DNA from: Alloprevotella tannerae
GTDB taxonomy: Bacteria > Bacteroidota > Bacteroidia > Bacteroidales > Bacteroidaceae
Assembly (NCBI GenBank): GCA_015259305.1
Contig: JABZGO010000142.1
Coordinates: 1 to 5,247, forward strand
DNA: 5,247 bases
Reading direction: 5' to 3'
In this document: positions 1 to 5,066 of the stretch, piece by piece
How the letters are laid out: each line of letters begins with the position of its first letter
Numbering within the stretch: the first letter of the stretch is position 1
Notes under the pieces: model-generated
The model's input: only the letters and a program-made list of their open reading frames with translations
Databases searched by the model: none
Told to the model about the DNA's origin: nothing
Made by a program: the position numbers and the translations under genes

Positions 1-49
1 TCTCTTTGTAGAGATGCGTCTGTAATTCTTTTGCTGTTAAAAATGCCAT
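1..49 (-). CDS. Partial gene (first 16 codons), possible phage head-tail connector
   Basis: An ATG at 49-47 opens a frame that stays open to the left edge and reads MAFLTAKELQTHLYKE. It begins one base after the TAG stop of the large terminase (TAGTATGG on the minus strand), so it is probably translated by coupling as the third gene of the packaging operon. The short N-terminus reminds me of DUF1320 (Mu gp36-like) proteins of Bacteroidales prophages, which act at the head-tail junction. Sixteen residues cannot prove that. A portal protein is the other obvious candidate for the gene after a terminase. The existence of the gene is fairly likely; its function is a guess. Confidence 0.5.
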   Translation of the reverse strand, partial: MAFLTAKELQTHLYKE

Positions 50-50
50 A

Positions 51-1601
51 CTAATAGCGTTTTTTGTTTGTGTGTCTTTTACCGATAATGACAGATTCTT
101 CTCCCAACTTCATCAAGTTTTCATTCAGAAGCCACCAGCCGCCCTCGATGCAGTCAGGGCCGTCAGCCGGCGCCTTCATCGAGCGTGATATGAGCAGGAA
201 TTGTTCTTCCAATCGCTGCATATGTGGATTCTCTTTTTCTTGTATATTCAGAATTAAGCGCCCTTGCCGGTTCATCGGTTCAAGGTTGCCCTCGATGCGG
301 TCGAACTTCTCCGGTTTTTTTCGAGTGTCCGGCGTTATGCTTATGAAGCCTTTTTCCTCGCCTCTTTTTGCAAAAAGAGGCAATATTACTTGTTGATAGA
401 AAGGATCTTGCAGCGTGTTGTTTTCGATAAAACATTTTAGTTGCGTTTTCTCACCAACAACGTTGCGCATGTCGTAGAACCACTCGACAAACTCTTCATT
501 CGTGACATGATCGAGTCGCCCGTCATAGACGTAGAATTTACCGTTATAATAGCCTATCAGAAAGCACGCTTTATAAGATGTCGCCTTGTTTTTTGAATTG
601 GAAGGCGAGGGATCACCATAAGCTATGACAAACGTCAACTTATGTAGTGGTGGACATTCTCCCCAAACCATCTCTTTGAAAATGTTGCCTTTGGATAGCG
701 GGTTGTTAAAAAATTCGCGTTGTATGGTCGCTTCAGAATAGAGCGAGAAGAAAGTCTCAATATCTTCTTCAGAGTTTTTCGACCAGGAAGACCGGCCGTT
801 TTTATCGCGAATATTCACGATTTCATAATGCGCGATTTTTGGTGATTTTTTTGCTTGTTCGATAAATCGCGTAACGCTACAATCTTTCGCAATAATATTT
901 CCGTTTACGAGTATTCGATAATTGCCGGAAACGGAAAATGTCGGTAAAAGTGCGTCGGAAATCCATTTCCACTTCTTCTCGATTCGATCGTCGTTTCCGC
1001 ATTCCTCGTCCGTATCTATATCGTCAATCAAGATGAGGTCAGGTCGATAGTTCTTGTGCCGGCTACCACGCGGACTTTGTCCTGCGCCAAGCGCGCGAAA
1101 AGCAGTACCACAGCGGCATGTAAATTCTTCTTGTTCCCACGAACCGGGCGTCTTCTGCTCACCATAATCTTGCCTTATGCGTGGATTCTTATCGAAGTTT
1201 TCCATAAATGGTGCCAACAGTCGCATAGCATTGTCTAATGTACTTGATACAAGCAATACATTTTTTATTTTTCCGGTCAATGCGAGTTTTGTCACTTCCA
1301 TCATCGAGCGCGCCGACTTTGCCAACTCGCGCGACCAGGCCCGCACTTCTAACCATCTATTGTGACTCATCAGGCGCTTTGTCGCGCGTTTGTGAAATGG
1401 CGCAGGCTCTGCCGTAGCATAGGCCTCAAAATAATAAGCGAACCAAGCTTCATCGTCCGCTTCGAGTCTGCGTTTGCGCTTTTCAATTTCGACTTGTGTG
1501 TCTCGGGCGTCGATACTGCTCTCTTCTAACAGCGCCGCCACTTCTTCTTTCCATTTTTTCAATGACGTTTTATCGTCGTTATTTAGCTTTTTGAAAGGCA
1601 T
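51..1601 (-). CDS. Phage terminase large subunit (packaging ATPase/nuclease)
   Basis: This 516-residue protein is the motor that cuts concatemeric or integrated phage DNA and drives it into the prohead. Residues about 83-240 form the ATPase. A degenerate Walker A lies at 90-99 (SRELAKSARS, with K95-S96 as the likely phosphate-binding pair). Walker B lies at 188-194 (DLILIDD), and a coupling-type NGN lies at 233-235. The C-terminal half carries an RNase H-like nuclease with candidate metal ligands D330 (YGDPSPS), E393 (FIENN) and D483 (DGPDCIEGG). The N-terminal 50 residues are charged and helical. Length is normal for the family. The ATG at 1601 follows the small-subunit stop by one base (TAAAATG), fixing the start and implying translational coupling. 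The sequence resembles terminases I recall from Mu-like Bacteroidales prophages. The family call is confident; the Mu-like subtype is inference. Confidence 0.93.
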   Translation of the reverse strand: MPFKKLNNDDKTSLKKWKEEVAALLEESSIDARDTQVEIEKRKRRLEADDEAWFAYYFEAYATAEPAPFHKRATKRLMSHNRWLEVRAWSRELAKSARSMMEVTKLALTGKIKNVLLVSSTLDNAMRLLAPFMENFDKNPRIRQDYGEQKTPGSWEQEEFTCRCGTAFRALGAGQSPRGSRHKNYRPDLILIDDIDTDEECGNDDRIEKKWKWISDALLPTFSVSGNYRILVNGNIIAKDCSVTRFIEQAKKSPKIAHYEIVNIRDKNGRSSWSKNSEEDIETFFSLYSEATIQREFFNNPLSKGNIFKEMVWGECPPLHKLTFVIAYGDPSPSNSKNKATSYKACFLIGYYNGKFYVYDGRLDHVTNEEFVEWFYDMRNVVGEKTQLKCFIENNTLQDPFYQQVILPLFAKRGEEKGFISITPDTRKKPEKFDRIEGNLEPMNRQGRLILNIQEKENPHMQRLEEQFLLISRSMKAPADGPDCIEGGWWLLNENLMKLGEESVIIGKRHTNKKRY

Positions 1602-1602
1602 T

Positions 1603-2049
1603 TTATTTAAGAAAGGAATTTACAAAACTATCACAAACAGGAGCAATCCTTTTTGCTTCTTCTAAATCATATTCACGTACATGCGCAAGCAGCTTTCGCA
1701 GTACAGAAATAACGTCAGACAGCCCAACTTCTCCCTCTAATTTTTCAATTGCTTTTGCATATTTCGCGATCGTGTCGGCTTCTGCCGGCGTAGCAAAACG
1801 CTCGCCATCCGGTCGTGAAGCAATGGCGTCGTTTAAGGCAGAAAATTGCCGATAGAGATCTTTTAGCCGCTCCTCTTTCATCATTGTTACAGAAGCGCGT
1901 AAATCTTTCCAGTTTTCGCCCGTAATCCATCGATTTACCGTTACGCGCGAAACGCCTGTTCGGTCTGCTATTTCCTCCTGCGTGAGGTTCTCTTTTGTAT
2001 AAAGAATCTTAGCAAATTCTTTCTTTTGTTGTCTTGTTAATTCTGCCAT
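1603..2049 (-). CDS. Phage terminase small subunit-like HTH protein (DUF1804-like)
   Basis: This 148-residue protein has a clear helix-turn-helix at about residues 22-47 (LTQEEIADRTGVSRVTVNRW followed by a conserved-looking NW at 46-47). Behind it are a charged helical middle (about 52-115) and a short C-terminal segment. Such proteins recognise the packaging site and deliver DNA to the large subunit, usually as a ring. A transcription regulator is possible from the HTH alone. Its place directly before the large terminase, with one base between stop and start, argues strongly for the small subunit. The layout of HTH, helical region and a VISVLRKLLA-type segment matches DUF1804-like proteins I recall from Bacteroidales Mu-like prophages. 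The ATG at 2049 is the first gene start on this strand after the divergent control region, with no good Shine-Dalgarno sequence. Confidence 0.82.
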   Translation of the reverse strand: MAELTRQQKKEFAKILYTKENLTQEEIADRTGVSRVTVNRWITGENWKDLRASVTMMKEERLKDLYRQFSALNDAIASRPDGERFATPAEADTIAKYAKAIEKLEGEVGLSDVISVLRKLLAHVREYDLEEAKRIAPVCDSFVNSFLK

Positions 2050-2052
2050 TTT

Positions 2053-2100
2053 GCACTTTTTTTCGCAAAAATAGGCCTAAAATAAGGTATAAAATAGTGC
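2053..2100. repeat. Imperfect inverted repeat with an inner 8-bp palindrome, candidate operator
   Basis: The arm GCACTTTTTT (2053-2062) pairs with AAAATAGTGC (2091-2100) at 9 of 10 positions. Inside lies the perfect palindrome TAGGCCTA (2072-2079), which overlaps the candidate -7 box of the terminase operon. The repeat centres differ by one base, so they may be separate. The position immediately before the small-terminase gene suits an operator or a 5' leader structure. A/T-rich arms make chance pairing possible. Confidence 0.3.
2066..2073 (-). promoter_or_regulatory. Candidate -7 promoter element for the terminase operon
   Basis: Read on the minus strand this is TATTTTTG, an exact match to the Bacteroidota -7 consensus TAnnTTTG. 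It lies 16 bases before the small-terminase ATG, so transcription would start only about 10 bases before the gene. No good -33 TTTG is visible at the expected distance; that stretch is simply T-rich. The call is therefore tentative, because short AT-rich matches arise by chance in this region. Confidence 0.3.
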
Positions 2101-2113
2101 TCTTGTACGCAGG

Positions 2114-2148
2114 TGGATATTTACGCGCAATTGTATATAATATATCCA
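2114..2148. repeat. 7-bp inverted repeat in the divergent control region
   Basis: TGGATAT (2114-2120) is matched by ATATCCA (2142-2148) with a 21-base spacer that includes the palindrome CAATTG (2128-2133) and an AT-rich TATATAATATAT run. It sits roughly midway between the two divergent genes, where a shared repressor or activator would bind. Seven base pairs with a long spacer is weak evidence, and no known binding motif was recognised. Confidence 0.22.
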
Positions 2149-2165
2149 AACGCAAAAAAAGCTAC

Positions 2166-2196
2166 TTGTTTTAACGGAAAACCTATTGCAATTTTG
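2166..2196 (+). promoter_or_regulatory. Candidate promoter for the protease-capsid operon
   Basis: A TTG at 2166-2168 is followed after 20 bases by CAATTTTG (2189-2196), one mismatch from the Bacteroidota -7 consensus TAnnTTTG. The spacing agrees with the usual 19-21 bases between the -33 and -7 elements. Transcription would begin roughly 10 bases before the ATG at 2213. A TATAAT-like stretch at 2135-2141 is an alternative core element. Nothing here is strong enough to choose firmly. Confidence 0.3.
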
Positions 2197-2212
2197 CGGC
2201 AAAATACACAAA

Positions 2213-3208
2213 ATGGCAAACAAAAATAAAACATTCATCCTTCACGATCAAAGCGTAAATACACATGGATTCAGAATGCTTACAAGCGGTGCTGATTTAA
2301 CGGAATTTTATAAAAATCCCGTCCTGCTTCTCAATCACGATGATTGGATAATGCCTATTGGTCGATGGGAAAATATCCGCATTGAGGGTGACAAAATCCT
2401 GGCTGATGCTGTCTTTGATATGAACGATGCGCGCGCAGCTGAAGTGGCGCGTAAGGTTGGCGATGATTTTGTGCGTGCAGCTTCTATTGGTGCGTGGGTG
2501 GATGAAACGTCGTCCGATCCTTTGTTGCGTTTGCCGGGACAGACGGAAGACACGGTGACAAAATGGACGGTGCGCGAAGCATCGATTTGCACGATAGGGG
2601 CAAATCATAATGCTTTAGCTCTTTACGATCGCACAACAAATGCGCGTATTGATTTGTCCGACAAAGGTGCTGTAGTCAAGCTTATGTCGGCCGTAAAAAA
2701 TGAGGAAACCATTTATAATAATACGAGTATGGGAAAATTGAATTTCATCTTAGGCCTCTCTGATCAGGCGGCCGAAAACGAGCAGGTAGCGAAAGTGCAG
2801 ACATTGATGTCTGACGTCGAGCGCCTGAAGAAAGAGAACGCGACGCTAAAAGACAGCATCGACCAAATCAACAAGGCTAAGAAAGACGCGCAGCGCGCAG
2901 AAGCCATTGCCCTCGTTGATGCAGCTGTGAAAGATGGACGCCTCGATGCGACAGGTAAGGAAAACTTCCTCGCTCTCTTCGATAAAGACTTTGTGCTTGC
3001 AAAGCAAACGCTTTCGGCAATTCCTAAGCGTGCCAGTGTGGCGGGCGCGCTGGAAAGCGGGCCAACAACCGATTTGTCCGATTTCAAAAATAAATCGTGG
3101 GATGAACTCGACAAAGCCGAGAAGCTTACAGCGTTGCGCGATAAGGATTTTGAGTTGTATAAAGCGAAATTCAAAGAACGCTTTGGTGTCGAATACAAAG
3201 AAAAATAA
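2213..3208 (+). CDS. Prohead protease fused to scaffold domain
   Basis: This 331-residue protein would assemble inside the prohead as scaffold and then digest itself and its partners during maturation. Residues 1-140 are an HK97/S78-type serine protease. Likely catalytic H42 lies in LLLNHDDW, S91 in RAASIGAW, and E122 in VREASICTIGANHNA is the probable third residue. Residues about 190-235 are a charged coiled coil. Residues 231-273 (with VDAAVKDGRL near 235-244) resemble the C-terminal scaffold region of Mu gpI. The tail, about 275-331, is hydrophilic and lysine-rich. I chose the ATG at 2213, after an A-rich leader. A TTG at 2186 would add nine residues that do not resemble the family start. 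The capsid gene follows after 17 bases, as is normal for protease-scaffold-capsid cassettes. The protease family is confident; the exact third catalytic residue is not. Confidence 0.88.
   Translation: MANKNKTFILHDQSVNTHGFRMLTSGADLTEFYKNPVLLLNHDDWIMPIGRWENIRIEGDKILADAVFDMNDARAAEVARKVGDDFVRAASIGAWVDETSSDPLLRLPGQTEDTVTKWTVREASICTIGANHNALALYDRTTNARIDLSDKGAVVKLMSAVKNEETIYNNTSMGKLNFILGLSDQAAENEQVAKVQTLMSDVERLKKENATLKDSIDQINKAKKDAQRAEAIALVDAAVKDGRLDATGKENFLALFDKDFVLAKQTLSAIPKRASVAGALESGPTTDLSDFKNKSWDELDKAEKLTALRDKDFELYKAKFKERFGVEYKEK
2729..3208 (+). other. Candidate internal start giving a separate scaffold protein
   Basis: The in-frame ATG at 2729 (M173 of the protease) lies just after the protease domain ends and directly before the coiled coil. 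The predicted product of 159 residues starts MGKLNFILGLSD, which looks like a natural scaffold N-terminus. The bases just before it are AT-rich (ataataatacgagt), as Bacteroidota start regions tend to be. Mu makes its scaffold Z from an internal start in the protease gene I, and lambda makes Nu3 within C, so this arrangement has precedent. Here it is inferred from position and sequence only. Confidence 0.4.
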
Positions 3209-3225
3209 CCAATAAAGTTTAGCAA

Positions 3226-4131
3226 ATGGCAGTACAAAAAGAAATTTGGCAGGATGCGATCGTTAACGGTCTTTTTGCAGAAAACACTTTTTTAGCAAAG
3301 TCCGTCAATGATAGTGTGTTTGTTGAAAACGGTAAGCGTGTGCATATTCCGAATGCGGGCCGCGCCTCCAAAGTTGAGATGGATAGAAGTGTCTTACCTG
3401 CAGCTGTGAAGCAACGCACAGATACAGATGTTGCATACGATCTTCACGAGTTTACGACAGATCCGATTGTCATTCGTAACGCAGAAGAGGCAGAGGTATC
3501 TTACAACAAGCGCGAAAGTGTGCTACAGATGGACAGAGTTGCACTGTTCGATCGCGTAGCAGAGTTTTTTATTCGCGAATGGGCACCGGACACAGCGGAT
3601 TATTTCCTGAAGACGACAGGAGCGGCTGCTGTTGCTCATACGCCTTCTGCAACCGGCAATCGACGCAAACTTATGAAGAAAGACGTGCGTGCTCTGTCTA
3701 CGTTATTTAATAAGCAGAACGTGTCTAAGCAAGGTCGTTTCTTGTTACTTGATGCAGAAATGTATGATGAGTTGCTTGAAGACCTGACTGAAAGTCAGAC
3801 TTTCGCTTTCCTTAGCAGTGCGGACGCGCAACGCGGAGTAGTAGGTAATCTTTACGGCTTTGATATTATGAGTCGTGCGACTGTACTTGCTTGCGATGGT
3901 ACGACAGTCAATGCTGTCGGTGCGAGCGGAAAAGGTACGGACTGCGCCGCCGGCTTAGCTTGGCAACAAGACTGTGTAAGTCGCGCTTTAGGTGAAGTTA
4001 TCATGAATGGCAATGAGGGTGATCCTACGTGGTATGGTGATGTCTACTCCTTCTTGGTCCGTGCAGGTGGTACTCGTCGAAGGGCTGATAAAAAAGGCGT
4101 AGCTGCAATCTTGCAGGCAACTACGGCGTAA
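3226..4131 (+). CDS. Major capsid protein (HK97 fold)
   Basis: This 301-residue protein forms the shell of the head. Features typical of HK97-fold capsid proteins are visible. An N-terminal arm and E-loop-like section spans about 1-85. A long helix lies near 103-119 (DRVALFDRVAEFFIREW). The segment at 170-184 (GRFLLLDAEMYDELL) and the A-domain-like GVVGNLYGFDIMSR at 204-217 are characteristic. A C-terminal stretch follows with WYGDVYSFLVRAGG at 269-282 and a closing KKGVAAI. There is no membrane segment or signal peptide. It starts 17 bases after the protease-scaffold stop, and its stop is followed at once by a strong hairpin, fitting a highly expressed structural gene. The sequence is nearer to generic coat proteins of Bacteroidales phages than to Mu gpT itself. 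The capsid role is confident from sequence and neighbours; which subfamily it belongs to is not resolved. Confidence 0.88.
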   Translation: MAVQKEIWQDAIVNGLFAENTFLAKSVNDSVFVENGKRVHIPNAGRASKVEMDRSVLPAAVKQRTDTDVAYDLHEFTTDPIVIRNAEEAEVSYNKRESVLQMDRVALFDRVAEFFIREWAPDTADYFLKTTGAAAVAHTPSATGNRRKLMKKDVRALSTLFNKQNVSKQGRFLLLDAEMYDELLEDLTESQTFAFLSSADAQRGVVGNLYGFDIMSRATVLACDGTTVNAVGASGKGTDCAAGLAWQQDCVSRALGEVIMNGNEGDPTWYGDVYSFLVRAGGTRRRADKKGVAAILQATTA

Positions 4132-4134
4132 AAC

Positions 4135-4164
4135 GGAAGCGGGGCGCTTTCGCGCTCCTCTTCC
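4135..4164 (+). terminator. Strong hairpin after the capsid gene, probable terminator or attenuator
   Basis: GGAAGCGGGGCGC (4135-4147) pairs with GCGCTCCTCTTCC (4152-4164) around the four-base loop TTTC. One C-T mismatch and one G-U pair interrupt an otherwise GC-rich 13-pair stem. It lies three bases after the capsid stop and 14 bases before the lysozyme start. The downstream bases (TTATCATC) are not a good U-tract. It may therefore only partly terminate, lowering lysis-gene expression relative to capsid, or protect the 3' end of the capsid message. Confidence 0.5.
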
Positions 4165-4178
4165 TTATCATCAAAAAA

Positions 4179-4604
4179 ATGAAATCGAGTGAAATATTAA
4201 TACGGCAGCTGATAGCTTTTGAAGGGCTTTCACTTACGGCATATCGATGCCCTGCAGATGTACTGACAATCGGCGTAGGCCATACGGCCGGCGTACGTGC
4301 AGGGCAGAAGATAACGCGCGAGCAGGCACTTTCTTTGCTTCGCGGCGACCTTTTGCCTTGCGAATGTTTTGTAAACAGCCTGGGCGTCTGCAAGACGCAG
4401 GGGCAATTCGACGCTCTTGTCGACTTTGTCTTCAATCTTGGCGAAGATCGCTTACTGCGCTCAAGTTTACTACAAAAGATTCGCGCGAAGGCACCTGCCG
4501 TTGAAATCAAAAAAGAGTTTATGAAATGGCGCTTCGCTGCCGGCAAAGCCTTGCCGGGGTTGGAGCGGCGCAGAAAATGGGAAGCCGAACGCTTCTTCAG
4601 TTAA
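4179..4604 (+). CDS. Phage lysozyme, GH24 family (endolysin)
   Basis: This 141-residue muramidase cuts the N-acetylmuramic acid to N-acetylglucosamine bond of peptidoglycan at the end of infection. The T4-type motif E-x8-(D/C)-x5-T is exact: E15 in IAFEGL, C24 in AYRCPAD and T30 in VLTIGVGHT. Downstream the family signature QFDALVDFVFNLG (76-88) and the C-terminal LPGLERRRKWEAERF (about 124-138) are present. Cysteine replaces the usual aspartate at the second catalytic position, as in some family members. The N-terminus (MKSSEILIRQ) is charged, with no signal peptide or signal-anchor, so the enzyme should wait in the cytoplasm for a holin. Three further cysteines lie at 61, 63 and 71. Length is slightly below T4 lysozyme and complete. 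The ATG at 4179 follows an A-rich leader. The next gene begins 15 bases after its stop, forming a lysis cassette. Confidence 0.95.
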   Translation: MKSSEILIRQLIAFEGLSLTAYRCPADVLTIGVGHTAGVRAGQKITREQALSLLRGDLLPCECFVNSLGVCKTQGQFDALVDFVFNLGEDRLLRSSLLQKIRAKAPAVEIKKEFMKWRFAAGKALPGLERRRKWEAERFFS

Positions 4605-4619
4605 AAACAACAAATAACA

Positions 4620-5066
4620 ATGACGGATGTCCTCTTACAGATCGTTTCCTGGTTGCTGCCGGCGGGTGGCTTCGGCGGCGCATTTTTATGGCTTACCAGC
4701 CGCACTTTAAGGCACGCCCGCAGAGATAAGGAGGTGCACGAGGTGTATCGAAAAATGTATGAGGATTTGTCGAAAACAGTAATCGAATTACAACATGACA
4801 ACAGTGATTTACACAATGCTATCGGCCGCTTTGAAGCGTTGTTTCGCCGCGCTCAATCTTGTCGTTATTATGGGAATGTTTGCCCTCTTCGCGACAAGTT
4901 GCCGCAGCTCATCTTACGCCCGCACGACGGACGAAACGACCGTGGCACAATCGACGATACAGCGGACGACGGCGGATACCGCCGCCCAAGAGACGCTTAT
5001 CTTAACAAAAGAGAGGGTGAGGGCGGATTCAGCGAGTCTGAGCCTATCGACGGAGAACCTCCGTGA
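4620..5066 (+). CDS. Small membrane protein of the lysis cassette, holin- or spanin-like
   Basis: No named family was recognised with certainty. The 148-residue protein starts with a single hydrophobic segment at about residues 4-27, rich in Gly (PAGGFGGAF). A basic cluster follows (RTLRHARR, 28-35), then a probable coiled coil at about 36-78, a cysteine pair C81-x6-C88 (SCRYYGNVCPLRDKLP), and a very polar Asp/Arg/Gly-rich tail from about 97. Similar proteins with an N-terminal membrane segment, coiled coil and C-terminal cysteine pair are familiar to me from Bacteroidales prophages next to lysozymes. Context suggests a holin or an inner-membrane spanin. The basic cluster after the membrane segment predicts that the tail faces the cytoplasm, which favours holin or regulator over a lambda Rz-type spanin. 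From residue 66 onward its DNA also encodes the overlapping lipoprotein in another frame, which may explain the low-complexity tail. Confidence 0.75.
   Translation: MTDVLLQIVSWLLPAGGFGGAFLWLTSRTLRHARRDKEVHEVYRKMYEDLSKTVIELQHDNSDLHNAIGRFEALFRRAQSCRYYGNVCPLRDKLPQLILRPHDGRNDRGTIDDTADDGGYRRPRDAYLNKREGEGGFSESEPIDGEPP

Noticed and set aside
64..396. 110-codon plus-strand open frame opposite the large terminase
   Set aside because: It lies antisense to a well-supported gene, its composition looks random (Ser/Phe/Cys/Arg-rich) and no domain is visible.
2186..2212. TTG start that would lengthen the prohead protease by nine residues
   Set aside because: The extra residues (MQFCGKIHK) do not look like the family N-terminus, and a good ATG with an A-rich leader follows at 2213. 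The extension also overlaps the candidate promoter.
2764..3237. 157-codon minus-strand open frame opposite the scaffold region
   Set aside because: It is a Ser/Ala/Phe-rich mirror of the coiled-coil codons, without motifs, and opposes the strongly supported protease-scaffold gene.
4121..4546. 141-codon minus-strand open frame opposite the lysozyme
   Set aside because: The lysozyme on the other strand has complete catalytic and family motifs; this frame has none and would also run through the hairpin.
4526..4729. 67-codon plus-strand frame bridging the lysozyme and the membrane protein
   Set aside because: It overlaps two better-supported genes out of frame, has no recognisable signal or domain, and its composition looks like a frame shadow.
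4728..4757. Strong Shine-Dalgarno-like AAGGAGGT followed by in-frame GTG (4743) and ATG (4755) inside the membrane-protein gene
   Set aside because: Bacteroidota ribosomes make little use of such sites, the other starts in this window lack them, and the codons are explained by the DKEVHE coding sequence. A soluble short form is possible but unsupported.
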